Assembly (NCBI GenBank): GCA_937889795.1
Contig: CALBZH010000718.1
Span: 1-13,400, forward strand
Direction: 5' to 3'
DNA from: an uncultured Syntrophobacteraceae bacterium
GTDB lineage: Bacteria; Desulfobacterota; Syntrophobacteria; Syntrophobacterales; Syntrophobacteraceae
Length of the DNA: 13,400 bases
Positions within the stretch are counted from its first letter, which is position 1. Each line of letters starts with the position of its first letter. Both the position numbers and the translations under genes were made by a program. Under the pieces are notes generated by a model, which worked only from the letters and a program-made list of their open reading frames with translations, was not told the DNA's origin and did no database searches. This document shows, piece after piece, positions 1-7,825 of the stretch.

Positions 1-119
1 TCCCGGAGCGAGGAAGGCCGACAATGCCTAACTTCATGGCTTCATCCCTTTGGCTGAATCTTCCGAAAGAGGAAAGCAGGACCGAAAAATACGTTCTTTC
101 CGGGACACGTTAGAACGGG

Positions 120-1715
120 GTGGACCATAAACAAATGATCCTTGAACGTCAACATTCGAATAGGCTTGCCACCCAGCTCTCACGACTGAACGAGCAACAG
201 ACCAGATCGGTTCTGTTCTTGGTGGCACTGCTGCAGCAGAGCACGAGACTGCCGGGCTGTCGGGTTCATGGACTGCTTCAACGCTACCTTTCATCGAGCC
301 CCGAAGCCGACGTTGAGCCAGGCGAGTGGCTGAGGGAAAACGGTGTTTGCTCCAAGTGGTCGCTTCATCAACGGGAAGACGCCCGAAGGATGTCCGATAG
401 GTGGTGCGCTCAAGGACTCTGGTGCACATGGCGTCAAGGCGACGGATCATGCTCCCACCAGCCTTTGGCTTGTCCCACGGTTGTGTTTGGAACGGGGGAG
501 ATGGAGCAAGCCCAGGTGTGGGTGGGGGTTTTCAACTCGAGGAAGCCCCGTTTGCGGCTTCCCGTGGAGGAATGGCTCGAGGACCTTCGCTTCGTGCTGC
601 CCCATGCCCATTCGAAGGGGTTTGGCGTTGCGAGCAGCATCGGCACCCTGACGTACGACCTTGTCACCACGTACGCGCAAATGATGGCGGTGCCGCTGCT
701 CCTCTGGCTGCCGGCTTCACTCGCCACCCTTCTTGAAACGAACGTTCATGCTCCCTTTAGTCGGCTCCCTCAATCGCGCCTCAAGCTGACATGCCTGACC
801 AAGGCCATGGACTGTAGCCCCGCAAAACGCGCGGTCTGCCGGGATCGGATGCTCGCTGAGCTCACGGATATTCACTGTGTGCTCCAGATTCGCCAGGGCG
901 GCAACCTGCATTCCATCCTCGAAACGGAGCACTCAAGAGCGCCCAGGGATCGATGGGGAGTCCAACGTCTGTCTGGCACTGATTCGGTGCCAGTCGAGCT
1001 CCACAGTGCGCTTCCGGTCAGCCCGGACCTGTCGGGGGGCACCATCAAGCTCCCGATTCCAAACATGGCAAAGGCGACTGAAAGAAAGGCTGGTATTCCC
1101 GTCAGGCGACCCGACAGGCTCCTGCGAATCAAGGAGGTGGACTGGAGCCAGCTTCTTTGCCACTACACCCGAGCTTGTGCCGGTCCATGGCCTGGTCAAT
1201 CGTATGAAGAATTCCTCCTGGCGCTCTTGGAAGCAGGACGCGACAGTGCTCATACCGCGCTCGACACACTCCTGCACATGGTCGCCGAGGACCGGATCCG
1301 TGCCAGTGCAAGGCTACTTAAAGGAGGAGCTTCAGCCATATCGTTCACATCCATCGCACCCTTTGATTTGACTCGGCTCCGGCAATGGAATAAGGCTTTG
1401 GCAAGATGGACGGTCGAGCCATACGGTTTCGGAATCGATAGAAAGCTCTTGAAGCATTTGGGGATCAAGCCCGTCGTGTATGGGCTACCCGAGCATTACG
1501 AGAGGCTGAAAGCAAGAGATCGCTTCCGCTTTCAGAAGCATATGCCCCCGGGCTCACTCTGGAAGCACGAGCGGGAGTGGCGATACCCGAAGGATCTGGT
1601 CTTGAGTGCGATTCCTGCGAGCAAACGACTGATTTTCGTGCCAACCGTCGAGGAGGCGGCGCGAGCCGCTGCGGTGATTGGGCGGGAGTGGTCGATGGTG
1701 GCCTTGGAGCACTGA
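120..1715 (+). CDS. SLOG/DprA-like plus DUF2971-like two-domain protein, function unknown
   Basis: This 531-residue protein starts at GTG 120; ATG 135 is an alternative and neither has a strong ribosome binding site. Residues about 120-270 read like a SLOG/DprA-type Rossmann fold: a strand with VWVGVFNSRKPR (133-144), a glycine/serine turn SSIGTLTYD (172-180), a hydrophobic strand LLLWLP (193-198), then ELTDIHCVLQIRQGGNL (247-263), which resembles the DprA segment that ends the nucleotide pocket. Residues about 345-500 resemble DUF2971: CHYTRA (347-352), ISFTSI (407-412), RWTVEPYGFGIDR (429-441), PVVYG (451-455) and LWKHEREWRY (480-489). No signal peptide or membrane segment is visible, so it should be cytosolic. 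SLOG domains bind nucleotides or nucleotide-derived signals in several defence systems; DUF2971 has no established reaction. Both domain calls are from memory of family patterns. The gene may be cotranscribed with the next one, 87 bp downstream. Confidence 0.7.
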   Translation: MDHKQMILERQHSNRLATQLSRLNEQQTRSVLFLVALLQQSTRLPGCRVHGLLQRYLSSSPEADVEPGEWLRENGVCSKWSLHQREDARRMSDRWCAQGLWCTWRQGDGSCSHQPLACPTVVFGTGEMEQAQVWVGVFNSRKPRLRLPVEEWLEDLRFVLPHAHSKGFGVASSIGTLTYDLVTTYAQMMAVPLLLWLPASLATLLETNVHAPFSRLPQSRLKLTCLTKAMDCSPAKRAVCRDRMLAELTDIHCVLQIRQGGNLHSILETEHSRAPRDRWGVQRLSGTDSVPVELHSALPVSPDLSGGTIKLPIPNMAKATERKAGIPVRRPDRLLRIKEVDWSQLLCHYTRACAGPWPGQSYEEFLLALLEAGRDSAHTALDTLLHMVAEDRIRASARLLKGGASAISFTSIAPFDLTRLRQWNKALARWTVEPYGFGIDRKLLKHLGIKPVVYGLPEHYERLKARDRFRFQKHMPPGSLWKHEREWRYPKDLVLSAIPASKRLIFVPTVEEAARAAAVIGREWSMVALEH

Positions 1716-1802
1716 CCCGCTCGGTAGGTGGACGGTCCCTGTACGCGCAGAGCGCTCTATGGCCGTCGTACGATTCGAATTGGAGAAGTGTCGGAGGGAA
1801 AA

Positions 1803-2414
1803 ATGACAGGAAGAGCCAATTGGAAAACCGCTTTAAGCGTGGTCGTTCTGTCACTCGCCGCGGGCCTTTCGTGGGTTGTCCCGTCCAGGGCCGACGAGGT
1901 GACGGACACAATAAACGAAGCGCTGCAGCAATACAAGGCCGGGAGCTTCAATGAGGCGGCGGGGACGTTGGACTACGCCGCGGAGCTGATCCGGCAGAAA
2001 CGGGGACAGAACCTCAAGACCTTGCTCCCTGAACCGTTGCGGGGCTGGACCGCCGCGGAGGCAACCTCGCAGTCATTTGGCACGGCCATGTTCGGAGGAA
2101 TGGTCTCTGCCGAGCGCCGGTATCGGAAAGAGGATAGCTCCATCACGGTGAAGATCGTGACGGACTCGCCGCTGCTCCAGAGCATGATCGCCGTGTTCGC
2201 CAACCCCATGATTGCAGGCATGGGCGGCAGAGAGCTGTTGAAGATCAAGGGGCAGAAGGCACTGATCCATTACAGTCCCGAAGATCGCAAGGGTGAGCTG
2301 AACGTGGTGATAGCCAACAAGTTTCTGGTCTCGGTGGAAGGTCAGGGTGTGGTGCGAGAAGACTTGGTCGACTATGCCTCTGCCGTGGCCTACGAAAAAC
2401 TGGGAGCGTTCTGA
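1803..2414 (+). CDS. secreted periplasmic protein of unknown function
   Basis: The reading frame is open from 1728, but ATG 1803 is the likely start: GGAGGG at 1793-1798 is well placed and a classic signal peptide begins there. The product is 203 residues. Residues 1-30 form a Sec signal with a hydrophobic core (LSVVVLSLAAGLSWVV) and a probable cleavage site after SRA (30/31), so it should be periplasmic. Residues about 34-70 look helical and TPR-like (EALQQYKAGSFNEAAGTLDY). Later conserved-looking blocks are LLPEPLRGW, FGGMVSAERRY, DSPLLQ and FANPMIAG. I recognise the pattern as a conserved family of proteobacterial periplasmic proteins with no assigned role and cannot name a function. It ends 27 bp before the convergent heptosyltransferase gene. 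Confidence 0.8.
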   Translation: MTGRANWKTALSVVVLSLAAGLSWVVPSRADEVTDTINEALQQYKAGSFNEAAGTLDYAAELIRQKRGQNLKTLLPEPLRGWTAAEATSQSFGTAMFGGMVSAERRYRKEDSSITVKIVTDSPLLQSMIAVFANPMIAGMGGRELLKIKGQKALIHYSPEDRKGELNVVIANKFLVSVEGQGVVREDLVDYASAVAYEKLGAF

Positions 2415-2415
2415 T

Positions 2416-2430
2416 CCCCGTTTCGCGGGG
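2416..2430. terminator. small GC hairpin between convergent genes
   Basis: A perfect 5-bp stem (CCCCG / CGGGG) with a 5-base loop lies in the 27-bp gap between two genes that converge. It could stop transcription from both sides, but there is no T-run on either strand, so it is a weak or factor-assisted terminator at best. Confidence 0.35.
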
Positions 2431-2441
2431 CTCGGAACCGA

Positions 2442-3470
2442 TCACGGACTCAATAGCCTGTAGGCGGCGCCCAGGACATCGTCAACCTCGATGGCGGTCA
2501 TGCACCAATGATCCGTGGGGCAAACCCGCTTCAAGCACGGTGCGCATTGGACCTCCTTGCGAACGACCTGATGGAGGGGGATGAGTGGCGATGTCGTCGT
2601 GTGATCCGTGGGACCGAACAGCGCCACAACGGGCACGCCAAGAGCCGCCGCGACATGCATGGGGCCTGAATCATTCGTGACCATGAGACGGCAGTGGGAC
2701 AGGACGGCCATCATTTGCCTCACGGACGTCTTGCCCACCAGGTTGAGAGATGCATGCTTCATCGCTTTCTCGATGTCGGAGCCCAAATCGATCTCTCCCG
2801 GTCCCCCAATGATCGCAATGCCGGTCGAATACTGCCCAGCCAGAGCATCCGCCACTGCAGCAAACCGATCGGGAAACCATCGCTTGGCGGATCCGTAGCT
2901 GGCCCCCGGGTTGACCGCGACCCAGGTCTGTCCTCGACTCAGGAGCCGTGAAGCCCAGTCCCGCTCCGCCTCCGTGCAAGTCAGGTGAAGCATCCCCGTG
3001 CCACCCTCGATGCCGTATGACTGAAGCAGGTGAAGGTAATAGGTCGTGTGGTGCAGACGCCGTTCGGCTTTGCCGCACGGCACACCATGGGTCAGCAGCA
3101 GGGTGCGCATGTCGCGCCGATAGCCTAAACGGCGCGGGATGCCGGCGAGCGAAGCCATGAGCGCCGCTTCCAGGGCATTCTGGAACAGAATGGCCAGATC
3201 GAACGACTCCCCGCGCAACTGCCCCGCAAACCGAGCAAGTCCACGCAGACCGCTGTCCTTTCCCTTCTTGTCGAAAACGATCACCCGGTCACAGGCAGGG
3301 TGGGGCGTGAAGAGTTCCGAGACCATGGGGTTGGCTGCAACCACGATTTCGGCTTTCGGGAAAGTGGTGCGAACCGCTGCCATCGCTGGGGTGGTCATCA
3401 CGGCGTCTCCGATCCAGTTCGTGGACCGTATCAGGATCTTCCGGATGGAGTCTCGATCGAGCTTCTTCAT
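2442..3470 (-). CDS. waaF: lipopolysaccharide heptosyltransferase II (GT9 family)
   Basis: The 342-residue product fits the WaaF/RfaF family, which adds the second L-glycero-D-manno-heptose from ADP-heptose to the inner core of LPS at the cytoplasmic face of the inner membrane. Visible GT9 features are the N-terminal RSTNWIGDAVMTTPAM (15-30), the central NPGASYGSAKRWP-like block (188-200, with RWFP), and the nucleotide-sugar site TNDSGPMHVAAALGVP (265-280) followed by FGPT. A four-cysteine pattern near the C-terminus (C309, C312, C317, C323, within CAPCLKRVCP) is also seen in many WaaF-like proteins. The ATG overlaps the stop of the upstream gene (ATGA) and no Shine-Dalgarno sequence is visible, so translation is probably coupled to the FAU-1-like gene. 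WaaC or another GT9 enzyme is less likely given the length and motifs. Confidence 0.93.
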   Translation of the reverse strand: MKKLDRDSIRKILIRSTNWIGDAVMTTPAMAAVRTTFPKAEIVVAANPMVSELFTPHPACDRVIVFDKKGKDSGLRGLARFAGQLRGESFDLAILFQNALEAALMASLAGIPRRLGYRRDMRTLLLTHGVPCGKAERRLHHTTYYLHLLQSYGIEGGTGMLHLTCTEAERDWASRLLSRGQTWVAVNPGASYGSAKRWFPDRFAAVADALAGQYSTGIAIIGGPGEIDLGSDIEKAMKHASLNLVGKTSVRQMMAVLSHCRLMVTNDSGPMHVAAALGVPVVALFGPTDHTTTSPLIPLHQVVRKEVQCAPCLKRVCPTDHWCMTAIEVDDVLGAAYRLLSP

Positions 3471-4426
3471 TCGACGACGTTTCTGCAGATGTGCTCGGCA
3501 GTCTGAATGGCTTTGGACTCGAGGCTCCTGCCGATGGTTCCCTGGCGCGCGAGCAATGCCAGTTTTTCGTGGTCGATAATAACGGGGGGCTCGTCCGCAC
3601 GCCGGACGACATCGATTTCAAGATCGACGTAGCGGGCTCCGTACGGATAAAGCTCGACCGGCGTATTTACATTGTAATATTCACCGATGAGCCTGCCTCT
3701 CTTCGTGAAGTAGCTGTGCTTGATGAACCAAGCGCCTTCCTCCATCTCCGTCAGTCCGTAGTCTCCGACAGTGATCGGGAGGTCCAGGCCGTCGTACCTT
3801 CCGTCATGGAAGACCCGCTTGAAGATCACTCTCCGTCCTCCAATGAGATCAATCAGAACGCCCTCCCTGGGACGCATGGGCTTGCCGGAGGGCCTGATGT
3901 GCTCGAGTTTCACGACGCCCGACTTTTGGAGAGGCGCAAGGATGAGCTGTGAGAAGAGCTGGCTTCCGATCGCTTCGGTCCGGCTCAGATCCATGGCCAG
4001 AGCATTTTCCGCACTTTCCAGGTTTCCAGCATCCACAATGCGAAGCCGGTGGTGGAAGGGCACTGTGGGCAAAACCGACCGTCGGATCTCATCGAGGGCT
4101 TTCTTGGCTCCTCCCGGCAGCTCGACGCAGGCTTTCAGGAGCTGGTCTTGCTCGTCATCGGGGGTTACTTCACAGAGCATGGCGTCGACCAGGGACGAGC
4201 CGAGCAGAGCCACGAAGGGGGTCACGTGCTCAGCCTCTCCCAGGATTTCGATCCCCTGAAGGTCCCCTCGATCGCAGACCGAAAGATCATGGGAGTACCC
4301 CTGGTATTCGATGCCGAATCGCTCCCGGCTCACCGGGGATGGGTCTACTACAAGGTATTCAGCGTCGAGAGCGAGCTTGGTGAGCGCAGTGCTGTAAATG
4401 CCTCGAATTTTGATACGAGCCTTCAT
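3467..4426 (-). CDS. FAU-1-type RNA-binding/ribonuclease-like protein (DUF402)
   Basis: The 319-residue protein has two recognisable parts. Residues 1 to about 65 (RIKIRGIYSTALTKL, then RFGIEYQGYSHDLSV) resemble the RNase E/G-like N-terminal region of archaeal FAU-1. Residues about 195-319 are DUF402-like: YDGLDLPITVGDYG (211-224), KHSYF (236-240), GEYYNVNTPVELYPYGARY (248-266), DLEIDVV (268-274) and IIDHEKL. FAU-1 of Pyrococcus binds AU-rich RNA and has been reported to cleave RNA; DUF402 also occurs in FomD-type nucleotide-processing phosphohydrolases. This protein is shorter than archaeal FAU-1, with the loss in the middle. ATG 4426 has GGGGAGG about 8 bases upstream. The gene lies 25 bp after rtcA and overlaps waaF by 4 bp, so it probably acts with RtcA on RNA. 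The catalytic activity is not shown by the sequence. Confidence 0.85.
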   Translation of the reverse strand: MKARIKIRGIYSTALTKLALDAEYLVVDPSPVSRERFGIEYQGYSHDLSVCDRGDLQGIEILGEAEHVTPFVALLGSSLVDAMLCEVTPDDEQDQLLKACVELPGGAKKALDEIRRSVLPTVPFHHRLRIVDAGNLESAENALAMDLSRTEAIGSQLFSQLILAPLQKSGVVKLEHIRPSGKPMRPREGVLIDLIGGRRVIFKRVFHDGRYDGLDLPITVGDYGLTEMEEGAWFIKHSYFTKRGRLIGEYYNVNTPVELYPYGARYVDLEIDVVRRADEPPVIIDHEKLALLARQGTIGRSLESKAIQTAEHICRNVVE

Positions 4427-4451
4427 CGCATGGCCTCCCCTATGTCGTCTC

Positions 4452-5501
4452 TTAGATTGCTCGCGGAGCGAGCCCGACTCCCCGTATTCGCAACAAGTCT
4501 CCCTTCACGACGGATGTAGCCCCTAAAACGTCATTGACCAGCCACAAGTTGGATTCCACGTGCTCCGTCAGTCGCGGAATCCGATAAATCGTCTCGCCGG
4601 CGGCCAGCGCTGCCGGCAGAATAATCTGATCGGCGAGAAAACGATCGACGGTTGCCCCGGTTGCGAGATCGTCGCAAAGGCTCCGTACGACGAAATCGGC
4701 GATCGATTCGGATCGTCTGCCACGCTTCCCGGCCTGGTCGGCGCCGAGCATCGCTCCCGCATCCGTTTGAGCCCGAATGAAAAACGCCGCGCCCTTCTGA
4801 ACGGCGGTGGTGTCATCCACACACTCAACATGCGCCTCGAATCCGCGTTTGGCAAGCAGCAGCCTGCCTTGTTCAGCCATCCGCTGGGCGACCTGCTGCG
4901 GGCCTAGGTGCGAGGCGAGGGCAATTCCGTTGACCGTGGTCACCCGTCCCTGGTTGGTGCACGCGAAATCCGTGAGAGGACGCCGCAGCGGTTTCACCTT
5001 CATTTGCAGCTGGCCCTGGCCCTCGGGAACGTAGCCCGGGCGAATCATGTCCAGCTCGACCTCCGCTCCCATACGCCGCAACTGAGGCACCAAGATCTCC
5101 CGCATGTGAAAGGCGGTCGGCGCGTGGTCCTGGAAAAGCCCGCCCGTCAGGTCGAATCGGCACGCTTCCGTGGCGAAAAGGGCCGGGGTGAGCAAGCAAA
5201 AGGCCAGCATGGTGGCCGACCCTGCGGTGCCGATGTCCCAATGATAGCTGCCCCCCTTCGGACGATGCTGTGGGTAGTAGAAGACTTCTCGGGATCCGAC
5301 GGCGTCGCCTTCGAGGCGGCCTCCTGAAAGCGTGCAGCACGCGCGGATTGCCTGGAGGTGCTGCGGCCTGAGCCCCGGCTTGTCGCGCCGCTCCCGAATC
5401 CGTGTCAGGTGCAGGGGCTCTCCGAGCACAGTGGCCAGGGCAGCCGCGTAGCGCACCAGAGTGCCGCTTCCGGAATGCATGGCACCGTCGATCTCGATCA
5501 T
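4452..5501 (-). CDS. rtcA: RNA 3'-terminal phosphate cyclase (RtcA family)
   Basis: The 349-residue product has full family length and order. RtcA converts an RNA 3'-phosphate into a 2',3'-cyclic phosphate using ATP through an enzyme-AMP intermediate. Visible blocks are IRERRDKPGLRPQHL (35-49), WDIGTAGSATML (88-99), GGLFQDHAPTAFH (120-132), RPGYVPEGQGQL (154-165), GADQAGKRG (253-261), RFLADQIILPAALA (287-300) and TEHVESNLWLV (312-322). H314 aligns with the nucleotidylated histidine of E. coli RtcA (PSCHLLTN). The N-terminal nucleotide loop is DGAMHSGSGTLVR (5-17) rather than the usual DGxxGEGGGQILR, so the conserved Glu is Ser10. GGAGAGG lies about 8 bases before the ATG. A sigma70-like promoter (5582-5610) precedes the gene, which heads a unit with the FAU-1-like gene and waaF. 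No RtcB or RtcR is in view. Confidence 0.92.
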   Translation of the reverse strand: MIEIDGAMHSGSGTLVRYAAALATVLGEPLHLTRIRERRDKPGLRPQHLQAIRACCTLSGGRLEGDAVGSREVFYYPQHRPKGGSYHWDIGTAGSATMLAFCLLTPALFATEACRFDLTGGLFQDHAPTAFHMREILVPQLRRMGAEVELDMIRPGYVPEGQGQLQMKVKPLRRPLTDFACTNQGRVTTVNGIALASHLGPQQVAQRMAEQGRLLLAKRGFEAHVECVDDTTAVQKGAAFFIRAQTDAGAMLGADQAGKRGRRSESIADFVVRSLCDDLATGATVDRFLADQIILPAALAAGETIYRIPRLTEHVESNLWLVNDVLGATSVVKGDLLRIRGVGLAPRAI

Positions 5502-5530
5502 CGCTTAGCCCTCTCCAGAGGCAGGATCGC

Positions 5531-5571
5531 CGTCGGGCTGTCGCTCGAGGGGCGGGCCCCGCTTGCCGACG
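5531..5571 (-). promoter_or_regulatory. structured 5' leader of rtcA
   Basis: If transcription starts about 7 bases after the predicted -10 element, the rtcA leader is about 75 bases. Nearly its whole first half can fold: an outer 6-bp stem (CGTCGG 5531-5536 with CCGACG 5566-5571) encloses an inner GGGG/CCCC stem (5549-5552 with 5557-5560). The ribosome binding site (5510-5516) is outside the fold. It could stabilise the mRNA 5' end or be a remnant attenuator after lpxK; there is no T-run. I do not match it to a known riboswitch. Confidence 0.3.
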
Positions 5572-5581
5572 TCACGCCCTC

Positions 5582-5610
5582 ATTATGAGCTGTTTCGCCA
5601 CGGTTGGCAA
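5582..5610 (-). promoter_or_regulatory. sigma70-like promoter for rtcA-FAU-1-waaF
   Basis: On the minus strand TTGCCA (5605-5610) and CATAAT (5582-5587) are separated by exactly 17 bp; each hexamer matches the consensus at 5 of 6 positions. It sits in the only gap (141 bp) of the minus-strand gene cluster, so the downstream three genes can be transcribed independently of lpxK. Confidence 0.6.
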
Positions 5611-5642
5611 AGAAAGATGATGCTTCGAGGATTGTGACGATG

Positions 5643-6791
5643 TCAGGATCGGACGCGATGGCGGTCGATGTGGTGCAGGAGGTAGGTGATCAGAAGGGCG
5701 AGGTCGTCACCAAAGTCCAATGTGAGTGCCGCTGTAAAAACATGGCTTTGTAGGGACCTGGGTAACCGGACCCAGTCCTTCTCGGTTGTCACGAGGAAGT
5801 CAGCCCCGCACCGGCGCCTGCGCTCGACAAGCTGGGCACAGTCGGCTTCGGTGAAAGCGTGGTGGTCCGGGAAGAAAAGGGTTTCGGCAACGCGCAGGGA
5901 CGGATCGACTGCTCGAAGCGATTCAAAGAAGGACTGCGGCTTGGCAATGCCGGCGAACGCGACACAGACCTTGTTGTGAAGCTCGGCCGAGCCGATCGTG
6001 GGCTCCCCGATTGAAGGAGCAATCCCGGTCATTCGGTGCCGACAGGCAAACACGGGCTTTTCCGGGAAGCTCTTCATCAGGGTCGCTCGACCTTCGGATG
6101 ACACGGTCTTATCACCGGCCCGCGTGAGAACCAGTGCATGAGCCCTCGCTAGGTTACGGACCGGCTCTCGCAAAGGCCCCATCGGGAGCAACCGCCCGTT
6201 TCCGAACGGACGCTCGGCGTCGAGGAGCACGATGTCAATGTCCCGGTGAAGCGACACATGCTGGAAGCCGTCATCCAGGATCAAGACCGAAGGACGATTA
6301 TCCCCCTCGAGAGCCATCTGGCCTGCGGCGTAACGGTTCTGCCCCACCCAGACCGGAATGCCGGGAAGACGCCGCGCGAGGAGCAGAGGCTCATCTCCGT
6401 ACAGGCTGGCTGCGTCTTCCCATGCAGTTGTCGTTCGTGGCGCTTGGACGATACGGTCGTCGCGTCGCCCGTAGCCGCGGCTGAGGATGGCGACCCCGAT
6501 GCCGGCGGTGGCCAGGGTCTCCGCGAGCCACAGCGTGAAGGGCGTCTTGCCCGTCCCTCCCACGACCAGGTTCCCGATACTCACGACGCAGACGGACAGC
6601 TTGCGTTGCTTCCTTCGCTTCAGCCACTGATCGACCCCCAGGCCGAGGCGGTACCCGCCGCTCGCCACCCACAGCCCCGCATGGAGCGGGTTCAGGAGGT
6701 GCAGTCTCAATGGCTCACACCACAAACCCTGGAGCCAGAAAGCAGCCGACTGGCGGAGCCTGGAAATCAACGGGGGCGAGGCTGCGCTCAT
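5643..6791 (-). CDS. lpxK: tetraacyldisaccharide 4'-kinase
   Basis: LpxK phosphorylates the 4' position of the tetraacyldisaccharide lipid A precursor with ATP at the inner membrane. The 382-residue protein has the Walker A motif GNLVVGGTGKTP (73-84), SRGYGRR (104-110), GDEPLLLA (132-139), the DDGFQH motif (173-178), NGRLLPMGPLREP (198-210), then AFAGIAKPQSFF and FPDHHAFTEAD, all typical. The hydrophobic N-terminal region (about 15-50) fits its membrane-bound P-loop kinase fold. The start overlaps the stop of the upstream SPFH lipoprotein gene by ATGA, and the ribosome binding site is weak, so translational coupling is likely. Length is slightly above the usual 330-370. Together with waaF it marks a lipid A/core LPS assembly locus. 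Confidence 0.95.
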   Translation of the reverse strand: MSAASPPLISRLRQSAAFWLQGLWCEPLRLHLLNPLHAGLWVASGGYRLGLGVDQWLKRRKQRKLSVCVVSIGNLVVGGTGKTPFTLWLAETLATAGIGVAILSRGYGRRDDRIVQAPRTTTAWEDAASLYGDEPLLLARRLPGIPVWVGQNRYAAGQMALEGDNRPSVLILDDGFQHVSLHRDIDIVLLDAERPFGNGRLLPMGPLREPVRNLARAHALVLTRAGDKTVSSEGRATLMKSFPEKPVFACRHRMTGIAPSIGEPTIGSAELHNKVCVAFAGIAKPQSFFESLRAVDPSLRVAETLFFPDHHAFTEADCAQLVERRRRCGADFLVTTEKDWVRLPRSLQSHVFTAALTLDFGDDLALLITYLLHHIDRHRVRS

Positions 6792-7825
6792 CTCTTGGGC
6801 TCGCCTGATGAAAGGGAGCGGATCCCCATGGTTTCAATCAGCCGGTTGATGTCGGTCGTCTTCAGGTTCATGCCGCCCTCGGATACCGGCAGCAATAGGA
6901 TTCGCTTGCCCTGGAGTGATTCGGCGATCTTGATCTTGACCAAGGCCTCGCCGCCGGATCCTGTGAGCGCCTTGTTCATCTCGCGAATCCCGCCCGCCTC
7001 CGCGATGCCCTCCGCCTTGATGGCCTGGGCGATCAGGGATTGCCGCTCGTAGTAGGCGTCCGTGTCGATCTTAGCTTTCTGGTATTCGCCGTCGGCGTTG
7101 GCGACCATCTTGTTCACCTCGCCCTTGGCCTCCTCTAGCCGTCGTTTGTATTCCTCCTGAGCCGCCCGCTGGGCCGAGCGGTTCTTTTCGACCCGCTGGT
7201 CGGCCACCTTCTTGTCCTCGATCGCTTTCTGGTACTCGGGATTGAAGCGGTAGTCCTTCGTCAGCACCCGTTCCACGATGATCCCCATGGGGCCGAGCAT
7301 GTCTTGGATCAGCTGCTTGGCACGCTGAGCCTGGGCTTCGCGCTTGTCCGCGACGTAGAATTCCTCGGTCTTCAGTTCACCGAAGATGTCCCTGGGCTTG
7401 CTCCGGGCCACGGTCCGGACGATTTTGCTACTCAGGGTCTTGTTGTCCTGTGCCACATTCTGGAGGATAAACGGCGCCTTCTCCGGGTCGATGCGGTAGG
7501 CGATGATGATGTCAAGGCCAATATCGTTGCCGTCAACGGTCTTGAAGAGCAGGTCGTCCCGGGACCTGCGATCGCCTCGACCGGGGTCTCCCGTCATTTC
7601 CAGGTTTTGGAGCTTTGTGTCGAAGGTATGCCAATCGTTCACGAAGGGAAGAAAGAAGTAGGTCGAGCCGGGAGCGTAGACCTTATCCTCAACCCCTTTG
7701 GCGGTGAAAAGTCCGAGCTTGACGGTTCGGACGCCCACTTCGGTTTCTCCTGTGGTGTGGGGGACGCATCCCGAAAGGACTCCCGCCAATCCAAGCACTG
7801 CCATCACAGCGATAAAGGATTTCAT
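6788..7825 (-). CDS. SPFH/band-7 protein with lipoprotein signal (HflC-like)
   Basis: The 345-residue protein begins with a signal sequence ending in the lipobox LSGC (17-20), so it should be cleaved and lipidated at Cys20 instead of being held by a transmembrane helix as classical HflC is. Residues about 25-210 form an SPFH/band-7 domain (YAPGSTYFFLPFVNDWHTFD, LDIIIAYRIDPEK, RTVARSKPRDIFGELKTEEF, GIIVERVLTKDYRF). A charged, coiled-coil-prone stretch follows (about 200-285), and the C-terminus is GKRILLLPVSEGG. SPFH proteins build large oligomeric membrane scaffolds; HflKC binds FtsH, but no ftsH is in view, so I give no gene symbol. A strong AAGGAGG lies 7 bases before the ATG. The gene overlaps the preceding SPFH gene and lpxK by 4 bp each, implying a heteromeric pair made in step. 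Confidence 0.88.
   Translation of the reverse strand: MKSFIAVMAVLGLAGVLSGCVPHTTGETEVGVRTVKLGLFTAKGVEDKVYAPGSTYFFLPFVNDWHTFDTKLQNLEMTGDPGRGDRRSRDDLLFKTVDGNDIGLDIIIAYRIDPEKAPFILQNVAQDNKTLSSKIVRTVARSKPRDIFGELKTEEFYVADKREAQAQRAKQLIQDMLGPMGIIVERVLTKDYRFNPEYQKAIEDKKVADQRVEKNRSAQRAAQEEYKRRLEEAKGEVNKMVANADGEYQKAKIDTDAYYERQSLIAQAIKAEGIAEAGGIREMNKALTGSGGEALVKIKIAESLQGKRILLLPVSEGGMNLKTTDINRLIETMGIRSLSSGEPKR

Noticed and set aside
1..119. Possible gene or promoter at the left edge
   Set aside because: No supported coding frame, tRNA-like fold or well-spaced promoter was found; the minus-strand frame at 34-450 is a shadow of the first gene.
1728..1802. Longer start at 1728 for the periplasmic protein
   Set aside because: It would bury the signal peptide behind 25 Arg-rich residues and ignore the strong GGAGGG before ATG 1803.
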